From: Rana temporaria
Lineage: Eukaryota > Chordata > Amphibia > Anura > Ranidae
Assembly (NCBI RefSeq): GCF_905171775.1
Contig: NC_053494.1
Coordinates: 129,444,824 to 129,508,823, forward strand
Length of the DNA stretch: 64,000 nucleotides
Reading direction: 5' to 3'
In this document: positions 44,477 through 55,724 of the stretch, in pieces
Numbering within the stretch: the stretch's first letter is position 1
Layout of the letters: each line of letters begins with the position of its first letter
Notes under the pieces: generated by a model
The model's input: only the letters and a program-made list of their open reading frames with translations
Told to the model about the DNA's origin: nothing
Database searches by the model: none
Translations under genes and position numbers: made by a program

Positions 44477-46195
44477 CTATAAGAAAGGCTTGAAGCTCAA
44501 AGCTTCATTTAACCCTGGAGCAATCAAAGCGGACAAGGAGTAAATCCACTTTACCTCCCTTTGGAGCAGTATTTTATCATAGTCGCCCCCTCTCTCACCG
44601 GGGGTGATGTATTCCAAGGCAGAGAATTTCATTTTATGACTGTTAAATTGGTGGTGAATGCCTGAGTGGCGGCTTATCGGGGTTTCCATCTTTTTCTTAG
44701 CAATCAAGGTAACATGGTCCCTGATCCTATGAAAAAATGGACGCTTGGTTTTTCCCACGTAAAAAGCCCCACATTCGCATTGCATCAAATATACTATGCC
44801 AATAGATTGGCATGTTACGGAGAACATTGGTTTCAATATTTGTCCATTTGGAAGATTCACGGTGGTGGAAGCGTGAATGTAGCAACAAAATGGGCATTTG
44901 TGGCATGGTCTAGAGCCCCTGGGTCCACACAGGCGTGTGTTACCTAAGGAAAAATGGCTGCGGACCAGCCGGTCCCGCAGCGATCTAGATTTCCTAAAGG
45001 TAATCTGTGGATAGTCCTGTAAATGTCTAGACACAGCTTCATCGCTGAGTAAAAGACACCAATATTTCTGAAGGATGGAACGCACCTTCTGGTGGTGGCC
45101 AGAAAAGCGTGTGATCAATCGTATGCCCGGATCGGGTTTGGAAGTTTTTTGGTCATGGAGCAAGGAACTTCTTTTGTTTTGCTTTGCCCTGAGGTATGCC
45201 TTTTTAAGGCCCTTTTTGCTATATCCTCTCTCTTGGAATCTGGTTTGCAATAACTTTGCCTCATGCTCAAAGTTAGATTCAGTACTACAATTGCGACGTA
45301 GTCGCAAATATTGTCCATAAGGAATATTAGAGATAAGAGATCTCGGATGTGAGCTAGAGGCATGCAAAAGTGCATTGCCTGCCGATGGTTTACGGAATAA
45401 GGATGTCTCAATCATTCCTACATTGTCTATTGAAATCTGAATGTCTAAAAACGTTATAGACAGTTGGCTCATCTCAGAGGTAAACTTAAGATTATATTCA
45501 TTGCTCTCCAAACTTTTCAAGAAGGATAAAATATCAACCTTGGGGCCCGTCCAAATGAAAAAAACATCGTCTATAAAACGACGCCACAGGGGGATGTGCT
45601 CAAAAAATGAATGCACATCATCCGTGCGTAGCAAATTTTGCTCCCACCCCCCCAAGTACAAGTTCGCGTAGGAAGGGGCGCACTTAGTCCCCATAGCTAC
45701 GCCTTGTACTTGGAGGTAGTGGGAGCCATCAAAAAGAAAAATATTATTGGATAAGATAAAGTCCAACAAATCCAAAATGAATTTATTGTATGCCGGGGAG
45801 GCTTCAGAATTTTCCAAGATGACGCCCTCTACAACCCTCAACCCCAATGAATGGGGGATGGAGTTGTAGAGGGCCTCCACGTCCAAGGCTACCAGCCACG
45901 AATCCTTGGGGATATTAATCCCATCCAATGTTTTCAGAAGATCGGTAGTATCCTGTAAATGCGAAGCCAGATTTTCAACCCAAGGACGAAGATACTCGTC
46001 GATGAGTTGACTGGCTTTTTCAGTTAGGGATCCGTTACCCGAAACAATCGGTCTGCCCGGTGGATTAGTCGAATTTTTGTGAATTTTGGGCAACGCATAC
46101 AGCGTCGGTGTCCTAGGATGCATCACATTCAAAAATTCCCATGTAGATTTCACAATGAGGCCCTGATGATAAGCTGAATTGATTAGGTTTTGCAA
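44477..46195 (-). CDS. Copy B1 reverse transcriptase / GIY-YIG protein, 5'-truncated
   Basis: 572 open codons with no N-terminal region because the element is cut at the head-to-head joint. It keeps TLYALPKIHKNSTNPPGRPI, motif A LVALDVEALYNSIPHS, motif B GVAMGTKCAPSYANLYLG, motif C RRFIDDVFFIWTG, the cysteine cluster (CGPRGSRPCHKCPFC) and a GIY-YIG domain (GIVYLMQCECGAFYVGKT, Arg in FHRIRDH, Glu in LQREVKWI). All catalytic motifs are present, but no start codon belongs to it, so it is a partial gene. Confidence 0.85.
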   Translation of the reverse strand: MQNLINSAYHQGLIVKSTWEFLNVMHPRTPTLYALPKIHKNSTNPPGRPIVSGNGSLTEKASQLIDEYLRPWVENLASHLQDTTDLLKTLDGINIPKDSWLVALDVEALYNSIPHSLGLRVVEGVILENSEASPAYNKFILDLLDFILSNNIFLFDGSHYLQVQGVAMGTKCAPSYANLYLGGWEQNLLRTDDVHSFFEHIPLWRRFIDDVFFIWTGPKVDILSFLKSLESNEYNLKFTSEMSQLSITFLDIQISIDNVGMIETSLFRKPSAGNALLHASSSHPRSLISNIPYGQYLRLRRNCSTESNFEHEAKLLQTRFQERGYSKKGLKKAYLRAKQNKRSSLLHDQKTSKPDPGIRLITRFSGHHQKVRSILQKYWCLLLSDEAVSRHLQDYPQITFRKSRSLRDRLVRSHFSLGNTRLCGPRGSRPCHKCPFCCYIHASTTVNLPNGQILKPMFSVTCQSIGIVYLMQCECGAFYVGKTKRPFFHRIRDHVTLIAKKKMETPISRHSGIHHQFNSHKMKFSALEYITPGERGGDYDKILLQREVKWIYSLSALIAPGLNEALSFKPFL

Positions 46196-47356
46196 AATTT
46201 GCTACGCACGGATGATGTGCATTCATTTTTTGAGCACATCCCCCTGTGGCGTCGTTTTATAGACGATGTTTTTTTCATTTGGACGGGCCCCAAGGTTGAT
46301 CTTTTATCCTTCTTGAAAAGTTTGGAGAGCAATGAATATAATCTTAAGTTTACCTCTGAGATGAGCCAACTGTCTATAACGTTTTTAGACATTCAGATTT
46401 CAATAGACAATGTAGGAATGATTGAGACATCCTTATTCCGTAAACCATCGGCAGGCAATGCACTTTTGCATGCCTCTAGCTCACATCCGAGATCTCTTAT
46501 CTCTAATATTCCTTATGGACAATATTTGCGACTACGTCGCAATTGTAGTACTGAATCTAACTTTGAGCATGAGGCAAAGTTATTGCAAACCAGATTCCAA
46601 GAGAGAGGATATAGCAAAAAGGGCCTTAAAAAGGCATACCTCAGGGCAAAGCAAAACAAAAGAAGTTCCTTGCTCCATGACCAAAAAACTTCCAAACCCG
46701 ATCCGGGCATACGATTGATCACACGCTTTTCTGGCCACCACCAGAAGGTGCGTTCCATCCTTCAGAAATATTGGTGTCTTTTACTCAGCGATGAAGCTGT
46801 GTCTAGACATTTACAGGACTATCCACAGATTACCTTTAGGAAATCTAGATCGCTGCGGGACCGGCTGGTCCGCAGCCATTTTTCCTTAGGTAACACACGC
46901 CTGTGTGGACCCAGGGGCTCTAGACCATGCCACAAATGCCCATTTTGTTGCTACATTCACGCTTCCACCACCGTGAATCTTCCAAATGGACAAATATTGA
47001 AACCAACTTTCTCCGTAACATGCCAATCTATTGGCATAGTATATTTGATGCAATGCGAATGTGGGGCTTTTTACGTGGGAAAAACCAAGCGCCCATTTTT
47101 TCATAGGATCAGGGACCATGTTACCTTGATTGCTAAGAAAAAGATGGAAACCCCGATAAGCCGCCACTCAGGCATTCACCACCAATTTAACAGTCATAAA
47201 ATGAAATTCTCTGCCTTGGAATACATCACCCCCGGTGAGAGAGGGGGCGACTATGATAAAATACTGCTCCAAAGGGAGGTAAAGTGGATTTACTCCTTGT
47301 CCGCTTTGATTGCTCCAGGGTTAAATGAAGCTTTGAGCTTCAAGCCTTTCTTATAG
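46192..47356 (+). CDS. Copy B2 reverse transcriptase C-terminus / GIY-YIG, 5'-truncated
   Basis: Open for 388 codons and almost identical to the last two thirds of B1. It starts just upstream of motif C (RRFIDDVFFIWTG), so motifs A and B are missing, but the thumb, the cysteine cluster and the whole GIY-YIG domain are intact. A partial gene created by the head-to-head joining. Confidence 0.85.
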
Positions 47357-49282
47357 GGCTGTCTTTCATTTTCACTTCTATTATATCATTATTGTTAAAA
47401 TTCATAATTCATATATCACATATATATATATGTTTCTGATTTCATAGCAATATTTATCAACATCATTGTATATTGATACTCATATGTATCTTCTATAAAA
47501 TTTCATTTTCTTTTTATTTTTATTTTTCATCTACTTATTAATTACAATTAATTCCTTTTTCTTTATTTTATTTTTATTTTTATTTTCATTTTATTTATTT
47601 TGTTTTTTGTTTTCTGTTTTTCTTTTTCTTCTTTTTATTGAAATCCAAAAATCACTTAGGATATTTCCAGATGCAATAATCACTGTATGTTTATCATACT
47701 GTAACTTCTTATGCAATTATGTATGGATTGTCTCTCCAAATAAAACTTTGTGTTTAATGATTGTTGGATCTGCTTGCTCATGGATCTCATAAAACAGAGT
47801 GCTATTTACAAATATTAATTAAGAACACTATATGTCAAAACACCTTGCTTTTTCTACTTTCAAGTAGTAACACTATATCATACTGTTTTATTATTTATAT
47901 TTATTTTTATTTTCATTGTATTACTTCTATTCATAATGACGGCACACCAAGGAATGTTTTTCCCTTATGCCTCTGGGCGCAGGATGGATTCAGGAGAGCC
48001 ATACGGACACGTAGGGAGCTGCAGGGGTTAAGAGGGTTTATCACTCCCCTTTCATTATTGTTTCCCCTCAGGTCCCTTTCTTTTAGACCATTTACGCCAG
48101 CACATCCATTCCCAGCTTGAGTTTTGTGTGTTTTTTCAGCGCTGCTGCGCTGTTTATTCCATTTGCCTTCCAGCTATCTTGTACTGGAAACCTTTCCAGC
48201 CTCCAAAATGGCGCCGATCATTTTTGGACCGCCCACAGAGACCTTTTCCTTGGTCTCATGTGTGCTGTCATTACTTTTGGCTACATTGGGATCAGCTGAG
48301 CTTGTCAGCTGGGTGGATTATTTTCCTTCTGCTGACGCCCAGGTCATGTGTCTGCACTGCGGCGCTTTGATTGGTCAATCATCGCCGTGGTGGCAGATTT
48401 AAAGCCCAAGCGCTGTGTTAGGCGCTCCAGCTGAGACCAGACCTAATTAATGCAAGGAAAGGCTGCTGTATGCACAGCTATCTAGGTGGCTCTGCCTTTT
48501 CATCTTTGGACTTTGTCCTAATCAGGTATTTACCTTACAAGCTTTTTGGCTTTGTGCTTACACACTGTGAACATTAGGGATTTGTTTGTTCTGTGCATTT
48601 TTTGGCACTGAACTATCCCTATTTACTTATAATATACTTTTTTATTTCTCCCCTTTTTTCTTAACAGAGCGGATGCCGCTTTTTGATCAGGTTATTTGAG
48701 GGGCTGTGAGAGTGTCTTCCTTCCCCTTTATCCTCTTTCAATCCATATCTATGGCAAACATTAGACTGTTTCTACTGACAATAGGCATTTTTGCTTACTA
48801 TTGACAGATATATATATTACATATATTGTTCATTATAACAAGTTTTTGGAGTGTATATTCTCTTTACCCACTGTTGCATAATACAACTGAGAGTAGTTTG
48901 CATATGTGTTTCCACATGTGCTTTCCTGATTTTTCAGATTAATTCTATTAATGGCTTAAAATCCTGCTGTGGTTCTCCTGAACTATTCTGTTTTCCCTGA
49001 TGACTCTGGTTCCTTCCTGTATGGTCTGCTGTCTTTTGCTGTTTTACCTTTTTGGTAAGTAAATATTATTGTTTTTACTTTTGGCCCCTGTTTATATGTA
49101 GTTGAGATCCTTAAGCATGCATTATCTACAATAACTGATGTATTCATGATCAATATTTTTCTTTTCCCCTTTTTTGACATTATTTACCAAAATGTATTGA
49201 TATATAAATGATTGTTTTCAACAGTCATTTAATTATATGTCTTGTTGTTTTTTCTTTTGATATTTAGCATTGTATGTCTGAA

Positions 49283-49322
49283 AGCTCCTGAAGAAACTCG
49301 TCGGAGTGAAACATGTAGAGCT
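49283..49322 (+). ncRNA. Hammerhead-like motif, copy B2
   Basis: Same as 42478-42517 on the opposite strand. Confidence 0.65.
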
Positions 49323-49583
49323 GACTTAAACAATGCTTCGTCTTGATATCACGTATTTAATCGAGATGTATTTCAAATTTATCGTATTTATGGCATATTA
49401 ATTATTTGTGTAATAAATTATATTTTCTAATTTTATAATCAAATTTTGTCTGATTATCTATTTGCACCGTTCAAAAGCCCCGGGGTCCTTTTGGTTACCC
49501 CCTTTTTTTCCCCCCCTTCTCATTTTTTCTTATCATTGGGGTGAGGTGCCTGTGACTACTGATACTTGTCCACAAAACGTATT

Positions 49584-49601
49584 CTACTTGGTTTATTGGG
49601 A
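49584..49601 (+). repeat. Right target-site duplication of Penelope array B
   Basis: Exact copy of 42265-42282 (18 bp). Confidence 0.92.
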
Positions 49602-49874
49602 GATGGATCCACATACAAACGGTTGGTGGCTGATCCTACGGAGTCTTATAAAATCCAGTTTAACTCTCTAGTTGAATTGGGTTTTAGAACTTAAGCTATT
49701 ATAAAGAAAAGAGATACCTTAATCCTAGTGCATGTAGGATTTCTGTAGTTTATACATTACCTAAAATTCATGAGAATTCACAACTACCTCCTGCATGGTC
49801 AATTGTTAATGGCATTGGATCTGTTACATCTAGGCTGGGAGAGAACTTGGACGAGTTCCTCCAACCAAGTGTGA

Positions 49875-50375
49875 AGCCTCGTGCACACGACCGAGAATCT
49901 CATCAGGAAAACCTGTTGTTTTCCCTGATGAGATTCTTGGCAAGAAACTCTTGCTGCCCGAGTGTACAGACTTTCATTTTTAAAAGAACCGCGGTTCCCT
50001 TGAAAGGAAAGAATGCGGTGACGTCATTGAGTACGACGAGCATGCGCTTGTCACATTCGATGTCGTCGCCGCCATCTTGCTTCACCCTACCTATGCCGTG
50101 GAAGCTACCACGCATGCGTTAAAGTCATTTTGAGCATGCATGGGTTTCCACGGCAACAGGTAAGCATACACACTCTCTGGTTTCTCGTCTGGAAATAGGC
50201 CAACAAGAATCTCGAAGAGAAAAAAGAGAGCAGGTTCTCTTTTTTTCTCGTCGAGATTCTGGCCAGATTTCCAGATGGGAAACCTGATTGTCTCCTACGC
50301 ACGAACGGGAATCTCGGCAAGAAGCAGTTTTCTTGCTGGTTTTTGCCGAGAAAACCGGTCGTGTGTATGAGGCTT
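49875..50375. mobile_element. hAT-like MITE inserted in element C
   Basis: Begins AGCCTCGTGCACACGACCG and ends CGGTCGTGTGTATGAGGCTT. Flanking 8-mers AAGTGTGA (49867-49874) and AAGAGTGA (50376-50383) differ at one base, which fits a hAT target duplication. Internal inverted segments (TCTCATCAGG and TTCTCGTCGAGATTC types) suggest secondary structure. No coding capacity. Confidence 0.8.
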
Positions 50376-50792
50376 AAGAGTGACAAAAGCCTATTTGAAA
50401 GATGTACAAGTCTTTTGCAGTCACTGGAGGAGATTAGGTTGGATTTTACATGCCTACCTATATAGTGACTGCAGATGTATCTTTGTTTTACACCATCATC
50501 CAGCATGATGATGCGCTGTTGGCATTAAACTGGGCTCTGAGTAAAAGGAATGATGTCCCACACACCCAGAAATGCTTCTTGGGCAAAGTGTTAGATTTTT
50601 GCATTTCACACAACTGTTTTTGGTATCATGGATAGTTTTATTCCCAGCAGGTTGGCGTGGCTATGGTTGCAAAATGTTCTCCCAGTTTTGCTAACGTATT
50701 TATGACTGAGTGGGAGGACAGACATGTCTTTAATAGACATAGACCTCAGCTGAGGTTTTATCGAAGATTTATCGATGACCTTCTGATTATTT

Positions 50793-51887
50793 AAAGGTGA
50801 CTTTCTGATCCTCCTGGGTGATCCCCTTGATTGATTTTTATCAAATTATCACATTGGAGGTCACCATTTTGTGACAGTAAGTCTTAATCAAATACTTTTC
50901 TTATCCACTTAGAGTGAATGGGTAGTGGATTAAACATACTCCATATCTCATTTTTACATACCAATTTTATATTTTAGATTATAAAATTTGTTTCTACACC
51001 ATCTTTCGGACCAGGGGGGATTTCACTGATCCCCCTCTATTTTCTCTGCTTTGAAAACCCCCCCAGGCTAGCAGACTAAACCTTTCTACAGCAAGGTAGT
51101 TAGTTTTGGTTACCAATCCCCTCTCTCTCCTCCCCCCCATATGTCTTGATTTAATTCATATGCCCTGTGTCGCTCACTGTGCATGTCTTTCTTTGTACAG
51201 TTTGTGACTTTCAGTCATGTTTTTTGTGATTATTCTTATCTGAGTCACATGCATTCTCATCACAAACGACTTGGCTGTGGGACAGACTTTTCCCCTCCAC
51301 TTGATCTCCATTGTCCTTTGGCCGTTCTGTGCTTCCGCCTCTTGGGTCACTGTTGGGGTTAACGCAGCCAACCTTTTTCCTTGTCTTTTGTTTCTACACC
51401 CTCCCTCTTTACTGTATCCAAGATACCTGCTTTGATCCTCTTGGTTAGTAGACATGGTGCATATATTACAATTAAGTGCCTTTTTGTTTGTTAAGAAAAT
51501 GTCTGTGTATTTTTTTAAATAGCTACACATATATATTCTGTACTTACTGTATCTTTTGAATTGTAGATATCATAAACCCCTGTACCACTTGCTCCTTATG
51601 AAGAGGAATGACGTATAATCTTTGAAACGCATCGGGTTTGCCATTTGCACAAAAGTGATATAAATTAAGTGGTTTGTTATGATTTTATGTGGATACACAT
51701 TATATAAATTGTAAACTTGTGATACAAACCCTTCATGTATCTATGTTTTTTAAAATTTGTATTATTAAACTTATATTAGTTTTAAACATACACAATTTTT
51801 GGATTCATTGCCTTTCAAAGTCCCACCAGAGGGTCCTTGTTTTTGCTGTTTCCTAATTCCCACCAGAGTTGAACTATTTCATATATC
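50793..51887 (+). mobile_element. Insert E: stand-alone Penelope pLTR-like element
   Basis: CTGATTATTT flanks it exactly (50783-50792 and 51888-51897), and the element C reading resumes afterwards. It has no coding capacity but contains a degenerate hammerhead-like sequence at 51597-51636 (TGAAGAGG, then GAAACGCATC). It could be a pLTR inserted alone or a non-autonomous Penelope relative. Confidence 0.6.
51597..51636 (+). ncRNA. Degenerate hammerhead-like sequence in insert E
   Basis: ATGAAGAGG in place of CTGAAGAA and GAAACGCATCGGG after it. Stem II pairing is weak, so it is probably inactive. Confidence 0.35.
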
Positions 51888-52155
51888 CTGATTATTTGGG
51901 AGGGATCAAAGAAATCTACAATTTATTTAATTTATCTATTTAAACCATAATGATAATAACATACAATTAGACTACCAATTAAGTGATAATATAGTTTGTT
52001 TTCTGGATGTCACTATTGAGAGTTGTGGGATTGAATTGGCTACAAGGGTCTATTTTAAGCCAACAGACCATAATAGCTATTTATCAATTAAAAGTGAACA
52101 TCATCCAGCATGGATTAGAAATACCGAAAGGTCGAATGTTAAGGGTTAGACATAA

Positions 52156-53687
52156 TGCCCCATTCACACATGAGCATAGCGTTTTTTGAGCGTTTTGTCA
52201 CGTGTTTTGTCACATGTATTTGTGCGTATTTAAGCGTTTGCATACAACGTTTTCCGTTGTTTTTTTTTAGCCAATAGGAAAAATGATCATCTCTTTCATC
52301 ATTTGTTGCTATGTTTTTAGATTTTTTTTATCTTCTTCCTGGGTGAATATTCTTCTTCCGGTTCATCATTGTGCTTCCTGCTCCATGTGTTTGTATTGTC
52401 CTCTGCAAAGATGAGTGATGATGAGATGGCGTGTTTTGTGGCAGCAGCCACTGTTACGTCATATTTCTGTATGAGAGAGGAGAAAAAATAGGGCACACAG
52501 ATACTGGATCCACCCCGTAATTCTGATAAAGCTCTCCTGATCTAAAAGACATAGGGCCAGATCCACAGAAGAATTACGCCGGCGTATCTATTGATACGCC
52601 GAGTAATTTCAAAGTACATCTACAAAACAAGATACGACTGCATCTGGGCTTGATCCGACAGGCGTACGTCTTAGTACGCCGTCGGACCTTAGGTGCATTT
52701 TTTCTTTTTTTCGGTTTTGTGGCCGCTAGGTGGCGTTTCCGTCGAATTCCGCGTTGAGTATGCAAATTAGCTAGATACGGTGATCCACGAACGTACGTCT
52801 GGCCGGCGCATTTTTTTATGTCGTTTGCGTTCGGCTTTTTCCGCCGTATAGTTACCCCTGCTATATGAGGCGTACTCAATGTTAAGTATTGCCGACGTTC
52901 CCGCATCGAATTTTGAATTATTTACATTATTTGCGTAAGTCGTTCGCGAATAGGGATTTGCGTAGAATGACGTCACCGTCGTAAGCATTGGCTTGTTCCG
53001 GTTTAATTTCGAGCATGCGCACTGGGATACCCCCACGGACAGCGCATGTGCCGTTAAAAAAAAAACGTTGTTTACGTTGGGTCACAATGTATTTACATAA
53101 AACACGCCCCCATCACATCGATTTAAATTGCGCGCCCTTACGCCGCCAAAGATACTCTACGCCGCCGTAACTTACAGCGCGCATTATTTGAGGATTAAAA
53201 AAAAAGTAAGTTACGGCGGCGTAGTGTATCTTAAATACGCTACGCCCGACGGAAATATGCGCCAGGGTACGTGGATCTGGCCCATACTGTCTCATCCACT
53301 TCCCCCTTAATATTGCTGGCCTCCATGTCTGCTAACCAAAAAATGGTGATATGTGCACTTCCTGTGTATGTTTATGTAATTTCTCTATTTCACTTGAGCA
53401 GATTAAAGCGTCAAAATCCTTGTTGAAACGCTCAATGTCGCGCTAGACGCTTGAATCAAGCGTTTCCATTCGTTTCTATGGGAATACAAACGTTCAAAAA
53501 ACGCCCAAATCAGCCCAATTCGAACAACAAAAAAGGGTCCAGAACTTGTTTGAGCTTGAGGCGTTCAAGTTCAGGCGTTTTGGAGTGGAGATGTGAACCG
53601 TCTCCATTGAGAATAATGGATTTTTTCCCTCTAGCGTTTTGTAGCTTCATGCTTTAGGCTACAAAATGCTCAGGTGTGAATGGGCCC
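52156..53687. mobile_element. MITE with TAA duplication, inserted in element C
   Basis: Ends TGCCCCATTCACACATGAGC and the reverse complement of GGGCCCATTCACACCTGAGC. TAA flanks both sides (52153-52155 and 53688-53690), and the minus copy of element C shows the empty site. The 3-bp TAA target suggests a PIF/Harbinger-type origin. It contains a second MITE. Confidence 0.8.
52554..53283. mobile_element. Harbinger-type MITE nested in the previous MITE
   Basis: Begins GGGCCAGATCCAC and ends GTGGATCTGGCCC. ATA flanks both sides (52551-52553 and 53284-53286). The interior is rich in ACGCCGGCGTA-like inverted blocks and has no gene. Confidence 0.85.
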
Positions 53688-54479
53688 TAACTGTACTAAA
53701 CAGGAAGAATATCTCATTCAGGCAAATTTATACAAAAATGTTACAGTAAGGATGTTCTGGATAAAACAATTATAGAAGTAGCTGTCATAGCCAGAACCCA
53801 ATGTCTTATGAAGAAAGTTCAACAGTCACCCTCTGATCAACATCAGTGGGGGTTTCTCTCTAATTTCCATTACCAACATTGGGAAATTGAAGAGATTTTA
53901 AAAAACTACTGGGTCCAGTGCTTCCAAACCATCCCAAAGTTATATATAGGAAGGCCCCGAATTTTGGAGACCAGGTGGTAAGAAAGACTTTAGACCCACC
54001 TGGCCAGCAAAAAATTTAAATTGATTTAAAAGGATTCTACACATGCAGAAAATGCATTTCATGCAGAACAGTAAGAACTAGCAATAGGAGTATGTCCACT
54101 ATTACCAACATTGACAATATATTATTTACCATAGATTAATTCATCACGTGTAGCACTTCACATGTAGTCTATTTATTGTGGTGCCCATGTGGTTTATATT
54201 ACGTGGGGGGGGGGGAACTAAAAGACTCCTCAAGATTTGTATTGCTGAACATGTAAACAATATAAAAAATGGTTCAAAAAGCAGTGTGTCCCTTTACTTT
54301 AGAGAGAAAAACAATCAAGATCCTACATTATAACAATTCTGTGGTATAGATTGTGTCCTTTCATCATGGAGGGGCTCTAACAGGGTTAGGCACCTATCAC
54401 AAAGAGAAAGTGGATATTTTTATTAAAGAATTTGGCTCCTAGAGGGTTAAACTTTGAGCTGGATCTTAATTGCTTCATA

Positions 54480-55126
54480 TTTAATTTGACTTTATTGATG
54501 GGCTTACGGGCCTGTAGGAATGGGTATTTTATGTAAATTGTATGGTTATGTAATGCTGTAGTAATTATAACACTTTTAATAGTGCATGTGGCTTACTTTT
54601 AATATTAGCCATATTTAGTGACAGTGCCATTTTTGTTGAGTGCTGTCCTCTATATTAGTAACTAATTAATAGGTTTTATGTTAATATCATTCACCTTACA
54701 ACATGAATGTGTGCGGAGTAAAGACTGTGCATATCATGGTTGTGAGGACACAAAGTTAGCGCATGCGCTGTTGGGTATTCATTACCATTAGTATATAAGA
54801 AATTATAAAAGGGAGGTTGCCGTGCCATACAGTCAATCCTAGGAGGCAATTGTGATGACGAAACACGTTGGGACATGGCTGTACGGCAACCAAGAGTAAC
54901 ATTAGATGCAATACCAGACGCAACGTTTCCGGCAGGGATGATTTTGATGTGGGGGAGATACTGCTATACACACACTGGGTCCGCCGTAACCATTTTATGC
55001 CAGTCTCCTACTGCTGCAGTGGATTTATTACATGCGTACATTTATCTGACATAATGTGAGTGCAATGTTTGAAGACTTTTAACTTTAATACATTTGATTA
55101 AACGTTACTGCACTATTGAAACACTT

Positions 55127-55157
<31 letters not shown>

Positions 55158-55532
55158 TATGTGGATTATCTGTGGGATCATTATTAAGGATTGAAGATTG
55201 ATATGAATATTTAAATATGTGTGGGTTGAAGCTTATTTGCCGAGCATGGGAGTGCAAAACAACTTCATCTGGTGAGTGGACACCTAGAGGGGAGCGGTGT
55301 CACCATTTGCACGTGGTGTGGCGGATGAGCTTGATGAATAGCGCCTCCTTACAACACTTCTTTGAATTTACATTGACTCACGCCTTTTAAAAATTAGGAC
55401 TGTTTCAGTCTGTGGGCTTTGTTAAATTCATTTTTTTTTCATGTTATTAACTTATCACTTATTTATTTATTTTTATTAGGTTCATTTAGTGCCATTGTTT
55501 ACTGCATTAGTTATTACGGTAGATGTGTTATA
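54480..55532 (+). repeat. 3' pLTR region of element C plus copy
   Basis: Reverse complement of 14708-17057 after removing the two MITEs there. Near 54846-54880 a sequence TGATGACGAAACACGTTGGG resembles a hammerhead that has lost stem II. The (TTTA)n tract at 55125-55155 is absent from the other copy. Confidence 0.7.
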
Positions 55533-55724
55533 TTAATTTGTTTACTTTAAAGTGACAGCTTCATTGTATCAAATTATAGTATATTTATTATACTATGGCT
55601 CAGTGGTGGGACCTACAGTGTGGGTGAACCTTTACTGCTGGACCTTTTTGATTTTAGTTATACCCAATGCCGGTCAACACAGGGCCTAAAAGTGTGTACA
55701 TACTGTATATACATATAATATACA
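55533..55724. other. Unassigned DNA right of element C
   Basis: No gene or repeat recognised. I could not match it to the left flank of element C as a target duplication. Confidence 0.4.

Larger units (their letters stand above)
42283..49583. mobile_element. Penelope-like array B: head-to-head dimer
   Basis: Copy B1 on minus (42283 to about 46201) and copy B2 on plus (46192-49583) are near-identical reverse complements over 42283-45641 and 46192-49583. They are separated by 550 bp (45642-46191) that belong only to B1. Both lack their 5' part, and both 3' ends face outwards. At the joint GCAAAATTTGC is shared. As in array A, the right 3' end is longer than the left one. The family differs from A and C in sequence. 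Confidence 0.92.
41959..54480 (+). pseudogene. Element C reverse transcriptase / GIY-YIG protein, fragmented
   Basis: Piece 1: KAIIIRPADKGDEVVVMNK, equivalent to IKASDKGGNVVLMNN in array A. Piece 2 (to 49874): YTLPKIHENSQLPPAW. Piece 3: motif A YIVTADVSLFYTIIQH, motif B GVAMVAKCSPSFANVF, motif C RFIDDLLII. Piece 4: EHHPAWIRN followed by GRMLRVRH, the IPYSQFLRIKRN-type segment. Piece 5: a GIY-YIG relic (SLFIVVPMWFILRG in one frame) and a final GLNFELDLNCFI, which is also visible in the minus copy. Stops and frameshifts are frequent. Catalytic Asp residues are still visible in motifs A and C. Confidence 0.75.
41956..55532 (+). mobile_element. Penelope-like element C, plus-strand copy, split by five insertions
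   Basis: Coding pieces follow the correct order on + between insertions: 41959-42282 (region before reverse transcriptase motif A), 49602-49874, 50376-50792 (motifs A, B, C), 51888-52155 (thumb) and 53688-54480 (GIY-YIG), then a 3' pLTR to 55532. Insertions are array B, a hAT-like MITE, insert E and two nested MITEs. Removing them leaves about 3.1 kb, about 1 kb longer at the 5' end than the minus copy (14708-40994), to which it is joined head to head. Confidence 0.82.

Noticed and set aside
49847..50506. Frames of 91 and 133 codons around 50 kb
   Set aside because: They run across the MITE boundaries at 49875 and 50375 and mix element C with MITE sequence.
52574..53310. Frames in the nested MITE
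   Set aside because: Arg/Lys-rich products of GC-rich inverted blocks, with no domain.
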